A stretch of DNA of 64,000 bases, taken from contig OX104117.1 in the NCBI GenBank assembly GCA_944474755.1, positions 79,956,926-80,020,925 on the forward strand, written 5' to 3'. Both the position numbers and the translations under genes were made by a program. The DNA is from Limnoperna fortunei. Taxonomy: Eukaryota; Mollusca; Bivalvia; Mytilida; Modiolidae. The notes beneath the pieces were generated by a model, which was not told where the DNA came from, made no database searches, and saw nothing but the letters and a program-made list of their open reading frames with translations. The stretch's first letter is position 1. Each line of letters begins with the position of its first letter. Shown here piece after piece: positions 24,536-37,734 of the stretch.

Positions 24536-27500
24536 TGTACAGATGTTTGCTATATGTTCACTATCTGTAGGTACATAAGCTTGTCCTTTTGGTGCCTTAT
24601 ACATACCCCATGTGTACAGATGTTTACTATATGTTCACTGTCTGTAGGTACATAAGCTTGTCCTTTTGGTGCCTTATACATACCCCATGTGTACAGATGT
24701 TTGCCATATGTTCATTGTCTGTAGGTACATAAGCTTGTCCTTTTGGTGCCTTATACATACCCCATGTGTACAGATGTTTGCTATATGTTCACTGTCTGTA
24801 GGTACATAAGCTTGTCCTTTTGGTGCCTTATACATACCCCATGTGTACAGATGTTTGCTATATGTTCACTGTCTGTAGGTACATAAGCTTGTCCTTTTGG
24901 TGCCTTATACATACCCCATGTGTACAGATGTTTACCATATGTTCACTGTCTGTAGGTACATAAGCTTGTCCTTTTGGTGCCTTATACATACCCCATGTGT
25001 ACAGATGTTTGCTATATGTTCACTGTCTGTAGGTACATAAGCTTGTCCTTTTGGTGCCTTATACATACCCCATGTGTACAGATGTTTGCTATATGTTCAC
25101 TGTCTGTAGGTACATAACCTTGTCCTTTTGGTGCCTTATACATACCCCATGTGTACAGATGTTTGCTATATGTTCACTGTCTGTAGGTACATAAGCTTGT
25201 CCTTTTGGTGCCTTATACATACCCCATGTGTACAGATGTTTTCTATATGTTCACTGTCTGTAGGTACATAAGTTGTCCTTTTGGTGCCTTATACATACCC
25301 CATGTGTACAGATGTTTTCTATATGTTCACTGTCTGTAGGTACATAAGTTGTCCTTTTGGTGCCTTATACATACCCCATGTGTACAGATGTTTGCTGCAT
25401 GTTTGCTGTCTGTAGGTACATAAGCTTGTCCTTTTGGTGCCTTATACATGTCCCATGTGTACAAATGTTTGCTATATGTTTGCTGTCTGTAGGTACATAA
25501 GCTTGTCCTTTTGGTGCCTTATACATACCCCATGTGTACATATGTTTGTTCACTATCTGTAGGTACATAAGCTTGTCCTTTTGGTGCCTTATACATGTTC
25601 CATGTGTACAGATGTTTGCTGAATGTTCACTGTCTGTAGGTACATAAGCTTGTCCTTTTGGTGCCTTATACATACCCCATGTGTACAGATGTTTGCCATA
25701 TGTTCACTGTCTGTAGGTACATAAGCTTGTCCTTTTGATGCCTAATACATACCCCATGTGTACAGATGTTTACTATATGTTCACTGTCTGTAGGTACATA
25801 ACCTTGTCCTTTTGGTGCCTTATACATACCCCATGTGTACAGATGTTTACTATATGTTCACTGTCTGTAGGTACATAAGCTTGTCCTTTTGATGCCTAAT
25901 ACATACCCCATGTGTACAGATGTTTACTATATGTTCACTTGTCTGTAGGTACATAAGCTTGTCCTTTTGGTGCCTTATACATGTCCCATGTGTACAGATG
26001 TTTGCTATATTTTCACTGTCTGTAGGTACATAAGCTTGTCCTTTTGGTGCCTTATACATACCCCATGTGTACAGATGTTTGCTATATGTTCACTGTCTGT
26101 AGGTACATAAGCTTGTCCTTTTGGTGCCTTATACATACCCCATGTGTACAGATGTTTGCTATATGTTCACTGTCTGTAGGTACATAAGCTTGTCCTTTTG
26201 GGGCCTTATACATACCCCATGTGTACAGATGTTTGCTATATGTTCACTGTCTGTAGGTACATAAGCTTGTCCTTTTGGTGCCTTATACATACCCCATGTG
26301 TACAGATGTTTGCTATATGTTCACTGTCTGTAGGTACATAAGCTTGTCCTTTTGGTGCCTTATACATACCCCATGTGTACAGATGTTTGCCATATGTTCA
26401 CTGTCTGTAGGTACATAAGCTTGTCCTTTTGGTGCCTTATACATACCCCATGTGTACAGATGTTTGCTATATGTTCACTGTCTGTAGGTACATAAGCTTG
26501 TCCTTTTGGTGCCTTATACATACCCCATGTGTACAGATGTTTGCTATATGTTCACTGTCTGTAGGTACATAAGCTTGTCCTTTTGGTGCCTAATACATAC
26601 CCCATGTGTACAGATGTTTACTATATGTTCACTGTCTGTAGGTACATAAGCTTGTCCTTTTGGTGCCTTATACATACCCCATGTGTACAGATGTTTACTA
26701 TATGTTCACTGTCTGTAGGTACATAAGCTTGTCCTTTTGGTGCCTTAGACATACACCATGTGTACAGATGTTTGCTATATGTTCACTGTCTGTAGGTACA
26801 TAAGCTTGTCCTTTTGGTGCCTTATACATACCCCATGTGTACAGATGTTTACTATAGGTTCACTGTCTGTAGGTACATAAGCTTGTCCTTTTGGTGCCTT
26901 ATACATACCCCATGTGTACAGATGTTTGCTATATGTTCACTGTCTGTAGGTACATAAGCTTGTCCTTTTGGTGCCTTATACATACCCCATGTGTACAGAT
27001 GTTTGCTATATGTTCACTGTCTGTAGGTACATCAGCTTGTCCTTTTGGTGCCTTATACATACCCCATGTGTACAGATGTTTGCTATATGTTCACTGTCTG
27101 TAGGTACATAAGATTGTCCTTTTGGTGCCTTATACATACCCCATGTGTACAGATGTTTACTATATGTTCACTGTCTGTAGGTACATAAGCTTGTCTTTTG
27201 GTGCCTTATACATACCCCATGTGTACAGATGTTTGCTATATGTTCACTGTCTGTAGGTACATAAGCTTGTCCTTTTGGTGCCATATACATACCCCATGTG
27301 TACAGATGTTTGCTATATGTTCACTGTCTGTAGGTACATAAGATTGTACTTTTGGTGCCATATACATACCCCATGTGTACAGATGTTTGCTATGTTCACT
27401 GTCTGTAGGTACATAAGATTGTACTTTTGGAGCCATATACATACCCCATGTGTACAGATGTTTGCTATATGTTCACTGTCTGTAGGTACATAAGCTTGTC

Positions 27501-29823
27501 CTTTTGGTGCCATATACATACCCCATGTGTACAGATGTTTGCTATATGTTCACTGTCTGTAGGTACATAAGATTGTACTTTTGGTGCCTTATACATACCC
27601 CATGTGTACAGATGTTTGGTATATGTTCACTGTCTGTAGGTACATAAGCTTGTCCTTTTGGTGCCATATACATACCCCATGTGTACAGATGTTTGCTATA
27701 TGTTCACTGTCTGTAGGTACATAAGCTTGTCCTTTTGGTGCCTTATACATACCCCATGTGTACAGATGTTTGATGTATGTTCACTGTCTGTAGGTACATA
27801 AGCTTGTCCTTTTGGTGCCTTATACATACCCCATGTGTACAGATGTTTACTATATGTTCACTGTATGTAGGTACATAAGCTTGTCCTTTTGGTGCCTTAT
27901 ACATACCCCATGTGTACAGATGTTTGCTATATGTTCACTGTCTGTAGGTACATAAGCTTGTCCTTTTGGTGCCTTATACATACCCCATGTGTACAGATGT
28001 TTGCCATATGTTCACTGTCTGTAGTTACATAAGCTTGTCCTTTTGGTGCCTTATACATACCCCATGTGTACAGATGTTTGCTATATGTTCACTGTCTGTA
28101 GGTACATAAGCTTGTCCTTTTGGTGCCTTATACATACCCCATGTGTACAGATGTTTGCTATATGTTCACTGTCTGTAGGTACATAAGCTTGTCCTTTTGG
28201 TGCCTTATACATACCCCATGTGTACAGATGTTTGCTATATGTTCACTGTCTGTAGGTACATAAGCTTGTCCTTTTGGTGCCTTATACATACCCCATGTGT
28301 ACAGATGTTTGCTATATGTTCACTGTCTGTAGGTACATAAGCTTGTCCTTTTGGTGCCTTATACATACCCCATGTGTACAGATGTTTGCTATATGTTCAC
28401 TGTCTGTAGGTACATCAGCTTGTCCTTTTGGTGCCTTATACATACCCCATGTGTACAGATGTTTGCTATATGTTCACTGTCTGTAGGTACATAAGATTGT
28501 CCTTTTGGTGCCTTATACATACCCCATGTGTACAGATGTTTACTATATGTTCACTGTCTGTAGGTACATAAGCTTGTCTTTTGGTGCCTTATACATACTC
28601 CATGTGTACAGATGTTTACTATATGTTCACTGTCTGTAGGTACATAAGCTTGTCCTTTTGGAGCCATATACATACCCCATGTGTACAGATGTTTGCTATA
28701 TGTTCACTGTCTGTAGGTACATAAGATTGTACTTTTGGTGCCATATACATACCCCATGTGTACAGATGTTTGCTATGTTCACTGTCTGTAGGTACATAAG
28801 ATTGTACTTTTGGAGCCATATACATACCCCATGTGTACAGATGTTTGCTATATGTTCACTGTCTGTAGGTACATAAGCTTGTCCTTTTGGTGCCATATAC
28901 ATACCCCATTTGTACAGATGTTTGCTATATGTTCACTGTCTGTAGGTACATAAGATTGTACTTTTGGTGCCTTATACATACCCCATGTGTACAGATGTTT
29001 GGTATATGTTCACTGTCTGTAGGTACATAAGCTTGTCCTTTTGGTGCCATATACATACCCCATGTGTACAGATGTTTGCTATATGTTCACTGTCTGTAGG
29101 TACATAAGCTTGTCCTTTTGGTGCCTTATACATACCCCATGTGTACAGATGTTTGATGTATGTTCACTGTCTGTAGGTACATAAGCTTGTCCTTTTGGTG
29201 CCTTATACATACCCCATGTGTACAGATGTTTACTATATGTTCACTGTATGTAGGTACATAAGCTTGTCCTTTTGGTGCCTTATACATACCCCATGTGTAC
29301 AGATGTTTGCTATATGTTCACTGTCTGTAGGTACATAAGCTTGTCCTTTTGGTGCCATATACATACCCCATGTGTACAGATGTTTGCTATATGTTCACTG
29401 TCTGTAGGTACATAAGCTTGTCCTTTTGGTGCCTTATACATACCCCATGTGTACAGATGTTTGCTATATGTTCACTGTCTGTAGGTACATAAGCTTGTCC
29501 TTTTGGTGCCATATACATACCCCATGTGTACAGATGTTTGCTATATGTTCACTGTCTGTAGGTACATAAGCTTGTCCTTTTGGTGTCTTATACATACCCC
29601 ATGTGTACAGATGTTTGCTATATGTTCACTGTCTGTAGGTACATAAGCTTGTCCTTTTGGTGCCTTATACATACCCCATGTGTACAGATGTTTGCTATAT
29701 GTTCACTGTCTGTAGGTACATAAGCTTGTCCTTTTGGTGCCATATACATACCCCATGTGTACAGATGTTTGCTATATGTTCACTGTCTGTAGGTACATAA
29801 GCTTGTCCTTTTGGTGCCTTATC
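24530..29823. repeat. 77-bp satellite block, about 68 copies, with a 1383-bp higher-order duplication
   Basis: The unit is GGTGCCTTATACATACCCC, ATGTGTACAGATGTTTGC, TATATGTTCACTGTCTGTAG, GTACATAAGCTTGTCCTTTT (77 bp), confirmed by ACATACC at 24601 and 24678. Rare variants recur 1383 bp apart: ATCAGCTTGT at 27031 and 28414, and the 2-bp-deleted TTTGCTATGTTCAC at about 27386 and 28769. This indicates a block duplication of roughly 18 units. Open frames on both strands are a consequence of the array. It ends sharply at GGTGCCTTATCATTTT. Confidence 0.93.
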
Positions 29824-30217
29824 ATTTTTTATCCTGTTAATAAAATGCTACCTGTATTAAGATTGTTAAAGGAAAATTACTCAATCACATCCAGTTAAAG
29901 CACAAAAAAACCTTGTTAATTTTGAGTTTTAAACAATGGTTTATTGCTGATTGAAGGATTTACAAGTGAGAATAAAGTCATAGACAACTTAGCATAATGA
30001 TATAATAAAGTCTGGCTCAACATTGAAGTTGCATAGCAATGTACTGATACACAGTACTCTATAATCATGATAAAGAAGTTATAAACTAAAATAAAGTCAT
30101 TTTTAACAAATTTAAGGCAGCAAAATGACATCTTTCACAGTGAACTTCTATAGATGTCTTATGGAAACGTCATTTCCAATGCAACCACAAAATAAGATAT
30201 GGTCTTATTAAGGATTA
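29824..30217. other. Unassigned spacer
   Basis: AT-rich, no gene or repeat recognised. The same holds for 30334-31230. Confidence 0.45.
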
Positions 30218-30333
30218 ACTACAAAAAATACTCTCTCCATTGAGGGACATCAAAATTTCGGTTTTGCACATTATATTAAATGTGCACAACAAAAATTTTG
30301 TTACCCCTCGATGGAGAAAATATTTTTTGTAGT
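30218..30333. mobile_element. Hairpin (foldback) element, 116 bp
   Basis: The left arm begins ACTACAAAAAATA and contains TCTCCATTGAGGG, AAAATTT and GTTTTGCACAT. The right arm mirrors these as ATGTGCAC, AAATTTT, CCCTCGATGGAGA and TATTTTTTGTAGT. The arms are about 50 bp with a short AT-rich loop. This is typical of a small foldback MITE. No target duplication was confirmed. Confidence 0.65.
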
Positions 30334-31230
30334 AAATACTTATAAATAAATTCAAACAATAGAATAAACTCAACAATTTTATTTTTGTAACTGGACATTT
30401 TTTAAAAAAGAGATAAACACAAAATATGTTAGTTTCCGTGGAGTAATATATGACGTCAAATGGAGCGTGTTTCCATGACGAACAAATTTGTTTTCCATCA
30501 ACTGATTGAAAATATTTTCCAGCCAATCAAAAGTCAGTATTCTTGCAAAATTTATTTATTATCAAATGGTGTAGCATCATTATAATGTTACATGGTAAAA
30601 ATAACACTAAAATATGTTCTTTTTATCCTGGGATTATCAATCTCTTTTTGTTTGCAGTAAAATACAAGAAAACCCAATAACTAAGAAGAATCGAAAAACA
30701 TAGGACAGTGACAAAATAAGGATCAAGTCAGAGATACATGACAAAAAGTAGAAACCAAAAAAAGAACAACATAAAACCAAATATAAGTTACCCTAAAATC
30801 CAATAAAAAAAAGGTGCATTTAGGTGCTCTGGATGAGAAAGCAATGAATGGCTCTAATTAGACACCAGTCAAGTCACTAATTAAAGTCATTAGAGGTGAA
30901 AATTAAAATTCAGAAATGGGAAAACCTTGGTATCCTCTGATCTCTTTTATCCTCTAACATAATTCACCAAAGTCCGACATAACCTGTCAGATCTACAAAG
31001 GAATGGTTAAATGTTTTATATTTGATCCAAATTGGCAATGTAAGACTTTTACTACTTTCCCAAGACAAGTATTTTATAATTATGGGCAAAATCATTCTGT
31101 AATCTGCTTTGTAAAGTAATCAGGAATAAGTCATTAAAAAAACTACACACACAAAACTGTACATAATTACCAACCATCAGACCCTGTACCATTCAATCCT
31201 AATCTAATGCAAAAAGAATTTTAAACAACT

Positions 31231-32055
31231 AACAAGTGTGGACACAGAAAAACGTCTTGCCTGCATTCCGCATCAGTAACGAAAATAAATCTCATCATAA
31301 GCATTACGTAAATAGCATTAAAATCAGCAGCGGCCTGTATACGAAATATTGTCACCATACCATGCCTTGTTACAGGGGAACAGCCGTAACCCAAAAAATC
31401 TTTAACATAGTCGCTTGACCGTGAAATTGAGGTCAAGGTCAGGTGGAACATACCAGACAGTCATGTACTATTCATCAGCAACCTATATACCAAATATTGT
31501 CATCCTACCATGCGTGGTTACAGAGGAACTGTCGTAACCCAAAAACTTTAATGTAGTCGCTGGACCGTGAAATTGAGGTCAAGGTAAGGTGACACCTACC
31601 AGACAGTCATATACTAGTCATCAGCAACCTATACACCAAATATTGTCATCCTACCATGCGTAGTTACAGAGGAACTGTCATAACCCAAACACTTTAACGT
31701 AGTCGCTGGACTGTGAAATTGAGGTCAAGGTCAGGTGATACCTACCAGACAGTCATGTACTAGTCATAAGCAACCTATACACCAAATATTGTCATCCTAC
31801 CATGCGTAGAACTGTCGTAACCCAAAAACTTAAACGTAGTCGCTGGACCGTGAAATTGAGGTCAAGGTCAGGTGACAGGTGACTGACTGGCAAGTACTCA
31901 TCATAAGCTGCCTCTGGACCAAATTTGATGGACCTAGGGCTTGGGCTTACAAATATATGAAGCAAGATGTCAAGTGTTTACGTGGCTGCCGCCGCCGCCG
32001 GATTCCCATACATGTCTCGCCTCCAGCGACTTTCGTCACAGGCGAGACAAAAAAC
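31231..32055 (+). mobile_element. Pearl/HINE-like non-autonomous element, copy 1
   Basis: Starts AACAAGTGTGGACACAG with the subterminal GTCTTGCCTG. Inside are about four tandem ~146-bp core units with TCAAGGTCAGGTGACACC, AGACAGTCATGTACTAG, TATTGTCATCCTACCATG and GTAGTCGCTGGACCGTG. The right flank contains GACTGACTGGCAAGTACTC, then CCGCCGCCG and a terminal hairpin ending CAGGCGAGAC. The layout (subterminal inverted repeats, internal minisatellite, palindrome near the right end, no protein) matches bivalve 'pearl' elements, thought to be Helentron-related. The class assignment is an inference. Confidence 0.7.
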
Positions 32056-32135
32056 CATTACACTTTTTAATAGATTCTGATTTTTATTCCACCTCAAACT
32101 AGAAATATAAGATATCATAAAGAGAGCAATGGCCC

Positions 32136-32295
32136 TCAACTCCATTCTTAATTGACAAGGATTGCCAGTTTTCCTACCAAACGTAAGGAATTTTCTCCTG
32201 GAACTCTGGCTTTCTCCCCAAATAAAACCGGACACCAGAATATAGCTGAAAAATTGCTGAAAGTGCCTTTAAAACACCATTCAAATAAAACAAAG
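32136..32295 (+). mobile_element. SINE fragment lacking the tRNA-like head
   Basis: The core matches the 21608 copy (ACAAGGATTGCCAGTTTTCC, GAACTCTGGCTTTCTCC, ATAGCTGAAAAATTGCTG) and ends in AACACCATTCAAATAAAAC. The 5' part is missing. Confidence 0.75.
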
Positions 32296-32471
32296 AAAGA
32301 ACTTAACAAACTGCTTTACAAAGGCCAGTCATTAAAATATATATACTTGTAATATACAATGTATCTAATTAATAAACGTGACTTATGTATACATACTTGG
32401 TGAAATCACAACAAGACAAGCGTTTCTTTATTGGCTGCACCACCATACTGTTACTGTACAACTCATCTATC

Positions 32472-32750
32472 TACAGTAGACAATATACATCACTACAAAC
32501 AGGTTACCAGTAGACAATATACATCACTACAAACAGGTTACCAGTAGACAATATACATCACTACAAACAGGTTACCAGTAGACAATATACATCACTACAA
32601 ACAGGTTACCAGTAGACAATATACATCACTACAAACAGGTTACCAGTAGAAATATACATCAGTACAAACAGGTTACCAGTAGACAATATACATCACTACA
32701 AACAGGTTACCAGAAGACAATATACATCAGTACAAACAGGTCACATGTTT
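32472..32750. repeat. 34-bp minisatellite, about 8 copies
   Basis: Unit AGTAGACAATATACATCA, CTACAAACAGGTTACC, repeated with near-perfect identity and one or two substitutions in the last copies. Confidence 0.92.
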
Positions 32751-32956
32751 ATTGTAGACAATGTACATACAGTACATGAGAATAATAATTCTGGAGGGAG
32801 ATTGAAAGAATTTCATTTTCCATGCCTCATGATAATACTGTATCAGACACAAAAACTACGTAAATGCCATATGCATGTCCTAAATGTTAACTTGCTACAA
32901 ATGAATGGGAATTTCACAATTGCGTTAGACTCCTTTTCTCAATTTGTTCATGACAA

Positions 32957-34062
32957 TACTTTTTTTCCGACGCAGTCTGTATTATATTCACTTTTTACCC
33001 TTTGACCTCGTGACACTCGTCTTCACCTCTCGAAAAAGCAAGTCACGTGATTGTTATTCTATTTCTTCATTAGTCTAAAACCAATTGGACGGGGGTTTGG
33101 AACAGGGTGGTAAATTGGACAGGGGTTTGAAACAGGTTTGTAAATTGGCATTTCACCTTTCAAATTGTGTACAACTATTATTAGATTTTACCGTCAGTTT
33201 GTTTATAAAATTATTTCATATATTTAAGTATTAGGAATGATAGAGATGAGCTGCAGTTTGTAAAATTTTATATCAAACAACTTATAAAAAAATGTTAAAT
33301 CTTTTTTATTTGAAGTACAGTGCAAATTAAAACGCATATTAACTCGCTGAATTTTTGCTGGCTTTTATCAGTGTTTATGGAGTGTAAAAAAGAGGAAGAG
33401 AAGAAATTGTAATTAATTTCTTTAATAAATACAAATTTACAATCATTTTATACATGTCGATATTAAATCAAATATATTATTATTGTTTTTGGGCGTCCGT
33501 AGTAGTACACACATAGATAGAGAGTTGTGGCTCTAATTGTAAAGTATACTTTGCCTATTCAGTAAATTTTAAACTAGAAACATTTTATTAAAAATTTCTA
33601 ATATTCAATTTGTTTACATTATTATAACTGCTTTGGTGCTCACAGAAAAACTTCATTTCTATATCAGGCAGTGGGTTTCAATACATAATAGCAGTACATG
33701 TTCTGGAATACATGTACATGTACAACAAAGTACATGTAGTTGTAAGTAAATTATCAATTTTAGGTTAACATGGTTAACTATGCTTGTTAAAACTGTTAAT
33801 ATCGAAAACACTTAAATAAAAAAATCTGTTGAAATATAAAAACACATATGACCGGGGGCACACGTATATACATTAATAATTTCAAACTCGTTTCACATGG
33901 GGCTAGTGTTAATTTATAGGTTCATGATTTCCATCAAACATTTCTGGTCTATTGAAATGGGGAATTCGTATGACAATAATGGCGATTTGTAGTAGAATGC
34001 ATAACTCAATTTATGTCTGTATTGCCTCGGTTATCTTTTTTAAAGATAGTACCTGTTTTGTT
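32957..34062 (+). repeat. 1.1-kb dispersed repeat, copy A
   Basis: Collinear with 43166-44235. Both start near TTTTTTCCGACGCAGTC and end near GGTTATCTTTTTTAAAGATA. They share unusual phrases such as CCAATTGGACGGGGGTT, GGGCGTCCGT, ATAGATAGAGAGTTGTGGC and GTTCATGATTTC. There is no coding capacity. Small indels separate the copies. The family type (MITE, LTR remnant or other) is not evident. Confidence 0.85.
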
Positions 34063-34254
34063 TTCTGGCCATAGTTTGCCCCATTGGGGATGGATCGTCT
34101 AGAAATCGGGGTCAAATTCCTGTGAATTAATTAAAATGCCAGAGTTTAAACGCTGGCTTCAGAAAAAAAAACATAAAAAACTGATTAACAGTAATGGGTT
34201 GCAACACGGTCTGTGTAATTATTTATTCGAGTTTTTATCAGGGCCATAATTTTG

Positions 34255-34505
34255 GTGGTCGGTATTTCGGGTAGCCTGAACCCGAACCCGAGACAAAATC
34301 CCCGAGACAGAAATCGACTTTAATGTTTTTCCTGATTATTAGACAGAATTTTCACACAATATTTGAAAGAGATAACAAGATTATGATATTGAATTATTGC
34401 GTTTCAGTGAAAGTGTAACAAAACGTATATTTATGAAAATATTGCTATTTTTTGTCCCGTAGGTCGGTATTTCGGGTATGCCGAGATGTGAAGGGAGGTA
34501 ATTCA
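34255..34505 (+). repeat. ~250-bp element, inverted-pair member 1
   Basis: Bounded by the direct motif GTCGGTATTTCGGGTA near both ends, with ACCCGAACCCGAGACAAAAT, CCCCGAGACAGAAATCGAC and, at the right, GCCGAGATGTGAAGGGAGGT. The reverse complement of all these features occurs at 37735-37985. The pair encloses about 3.2 kb that contains pearl/HINE-like copy 2. Confidence 0.85.
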
Positions 34506-34529
34506 GGGCCGGTAACTTAATTAATTGAA

Positions 34530-34558
34530 CAGTAAATAATAATAATAATAATAATAAC

Positions 34559-34589
<31 letters not shown>

Positions 34590-34671
34590 GTAGTAGTAGT
34601 AGTATAAATAATATTAAAATAATATAATAAAAAGTATTATTATTATTATGTAAAAATAAATAAATAAAAAA

Positions 34672-34762
<91 letters not shown>

Positions 34763-34764
34763 AT
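34530..34764. repeat. Microsatellites (AAT)n and (AAAT)n
   Basis: AAT/TAG-rich triplets from about 34535 to 34605, then some 27 near-perfect AAAT units from about 34655 to 34764. The long minus-strand open frames rich in Tyr-Leu-Phe-Ile are artefacts of the tetranucleotide run. Confidence 0.95.
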
Positions 34765-35240
34765 GACAGATGATAGAAGAAACTCCGGTTCCTAATGCCG
34801 CTGTATCTTTTCCTCCACTTGTAAATGAGGTACACATTGTTTAAGACCAGAGTTCGTCACAACGTGCATACACTTGCTATTGCGACAATTGAGAAGAAAA
34901 AAGAGTTATTCATGTTCCGGTAGCAAAGTAATTTCTCGTGTAAGGTTCGACTGCCGAGAAATATGCTATCCAACTGTACCACAAGAAAAATGACAATGTC
35001 CGTCCATAGGTACATATTACCACATAATTGCTGCTGAGATGAGCACCAGGCTCATGATTCTGACATAAAACGCATTTTGCACTTGTCGCTACTTCGGAAA
35101 ATTGACAGAAAACAGGCAAACGAGAGAGAGTAGAACGCAACCTAGACAATGTGTTCCAACTCCAGACTGTCAAGAATTAATTTACATTTTCGAACCCAAC
35201 CTGTATAAATGCGGATGAAATAATTCCAACTTCAATTATA
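34765..35240. other. Unassigned spacer
   Basis: No element recognised. A minus-strand frame through 34910-35173 shows no family resemblance. Confidence 0.4.
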
Positions 35241-36508
35241 AACAAGTGTGGACACAGAAAAACGTCTCGCCTGAATTCGGCATCAGTAACGAAAATAAAT
35301 TTCGTCATAAGCATTACGTAAATAGCATTAATTATGAGCAGCGGCCTGTATACCAATTATTGTCACCATACTATGCATAGTTACCGAGGAACTGTCCTAA
35401 TACAAAAACTTTAACGAAGTCGCTGAACCGTTAAATTGAGGTCAAGATCAGGTGACACCTACCAGACAATCATTTACTATTCATCAGCAACCTATATACC
35501 AAATATTGTCATCCTACCATGCTTGGTTATAGGGGAACAGCAGTAACCTAAAAACTTTGACGTAGTCACTGGACCGTGAAATTGAGGTCAAGGTCAAATG
35601 GCACCTACCAGACAGTTATGTACTATTCATCAGCAACCTATATACCAAATATTGTCATCCTACCATGTGTAGTTACAGAGGAATTGTCGTAACCCAAAAA
35701 CTTTAACGTAGTCGCTGGACCGTGAAATTGAGGTCAAGGTCAGGTGACACCTACCAGACAGTCATGTACTAGTCATCAGCAACCTATACACCAAATATTG
35801 TCATCCTACCATGCATAGTTACAGAGGAACTGTTGTAACCCAAAAACTTTAACGTAGTCGCTGGACCGTGAAATTGAGGTCATGGTCAGGTGACACCTAC
35901 CAGACAGTCATGTACTAGTCATCAGCAACCTATACACCAAATATTGTCATCCTACCATGCGTAGTTACAGAGGAACTGCCGTAACCCAAAAACTTTAACG
36001 TAGTCGCTGGACCGTGAAAATGAGGTCAAGGTCAGGTGACACCTACCAGACAGTCATGAACTAGTCATCAGCAACCTATATACCAAATATTGTCATCCTA
36101 CCATGCGTGGTTACAGAGGAACTGTCGTAACCCAAAAACTTTAACATAGTCGCTGGACCGTGAAATTGAGGTCAAGGTCAGGTGACACCTACCAGACAGT
36201 CATGTACTAGTCATCAGCAACCTATACACCAAATATTGTCATCCTACCATGCGTAGTTACAGAGGAACTGTCGTAACCCAAAAACTTTAACGTAGCCGCT
36301 GGACCGTGAAATTGAGGTCAAGGTCAGGTGACAGATGACTGACTGGCAAGTACTCATCATAAGCTACCTCTGGACCAAATTTGATGGACCTAGGGCTTGG
36401 GCTTACAAAGATATGAAGCAAGATGTCAAGTGTTTACGCCACCGCCGCCGCCGGATTCCCATACATATGTCTCGCCTCCAGCGACTTTCGTCGCAGGCGA
36501 GACAAAAA
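35241..36508 (+). mobile_element. Pearl/HINE-like non-autonomous element, copy 2 (best preserved)
   Basis: The left end AACAAGTGTGGACACAG is the same as copy 1, with GTCTCGCCTG at 35264-35273. The core has about seven 146-bp units; CTTTAACG landmarks fall at 35701, 35847, 35993, 36139 and 36285. The right flank ends in a strong hairpin at 36467-36503: GTCTCGCCT, bulge CCA, GCGAC, loop TTTC, GTCGC, AGGCGAGAC. The terminal CAGGCGAGAC is the exact complement of the left GTCTCGCCTG. No protein is encoded. Mobilisation in trans by a Helentron-type Rep/helicase is the usual proposal for this class. Confidence 0.72.
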
Positions 36509-37734
36509 GCGAAATACCAGAAGCACCGGGTCTCCAAGAAAACAAATTAAATTTGACACACCAAAAATCGAACTCTCAGTAATTCCAGAAGAAAGATTTT
36601 GCATTGCCTTCTCGTATCTTTTTCAGATAGCCCTGTAAGATCTGGTGTTCCTGAAACCAGTCAATCAATACATGTTCCGTCTGAACTTCAGCCCCGATAA
36701 ACTTTAGCCACAAATCAAAAGAATTTCGATCCATTGAAAACCATCAAAAACTCAAAAAGTCGCAAAATGCTCCGCGCATTAGGATACAACACTGCAACCT
36801 GTTTTAACATTAAAAGAAAAAAACGACATCCTAAATGACAACAAAAATACAATAAATTATACGCAACAAAATCTCAAACAACAACTTAAAGATATTTTAT
36901 GGATTTCAAGATAAGGCAATGTTGTCTGATGACCATTCTGCACAGCGCAAAGGGAAATCCGAATGATATCACTAACTCTATTAAAATTCATGTTTTACGT
37001 GTTAATGGACAGGGGGAAAATATTATTAATATAAACAACCGAAAGTACAACGAAAAGACCATGGAGTGGATTGAGGTGTATTTGAAATAGCCTTACGCTA
37101 CCAAGTATTGCTTCTTTGGATATAATGGACGGAGTGGGGTCGTACTCGACACTCACAGTATGTGTGTATATTTTCGAACTCTTCCTATATAATAAGTTTG
37201 TAAACACCATTTCCAAAAAGAAAAGTTCGTTTAACATCAAAATGAAAGTTAGCAGATATCAACAATACCCATAGAGCTAGACTGCAAAGCTAATTGTCGA
37301 CTACCGAATTTGTACGATGATATGGCAAGTTGCGAGACATGTGGAGATTTGATTCCATTTGCACTGTGTCAGCCTGCTTGAATTTTTCTTCAACAACAGT
37401 TACCCGTTTCTTTGCCCGTCAAGCATCAACAAGTGTTAAAATATTAACATTAATTTACTTATTACACAGATCTGTTAAGGATGTATTTGTTTTTATTGTA
37501 AAGATTTAATTTTTGCAATAGTTATGAAACCTAAACGTTGCGGTTTTTTGTTAGATTTACGCAAGACAAAAAGATTTTTTCATTGGAAGTCGCAATGTTT
37601 AAATAAAAAACACTAGCTCTACCAACATATAAAATGTAAAACTCAAAACAAAATATAACAATAGAAAGAATTTTACGGTAATAATAATAATAATAATATA
37701 TAACTCGTTTAGCAAACCATGTTTTACCGGACAT
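36509..37734. other. Unassigned sequence
   Basis: Contains a plus-strand frame at 36899-37090 (63 codons) with no family resemblance and no supporting context. A short (AAT)n run is at 37679-37696. Nothing else recognised. Confidence 0.4.

Noticed and set aside
25365..28902. Repeat-protein-like frames with MYKAPKGQAYVPTDSEH-type units
   Set aside because: Artefacts of the 77-bp satellite. 77 is not a multiple of 3, so frames persist only over a few units and occur on both strands.
34614..34837. Hydrophobic Tyr-Leu-Phe-Ile repeat protein on the minus strand
   Set aside because: Translation of an (AAAT)n microsatellite.
36335..36638. Three overlapping plus-strand frames around 36.4 kb
   Set aside because: They lie in the right flank of the HINE-like element, including its CCG repeat and hairpin, and extend past the element end.
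36899..37090. 63-codon plus-strand frame as a gene
   Set aside because: No recognisable family, no splice or signal context, and overlaps an equally long minus-strand frame.
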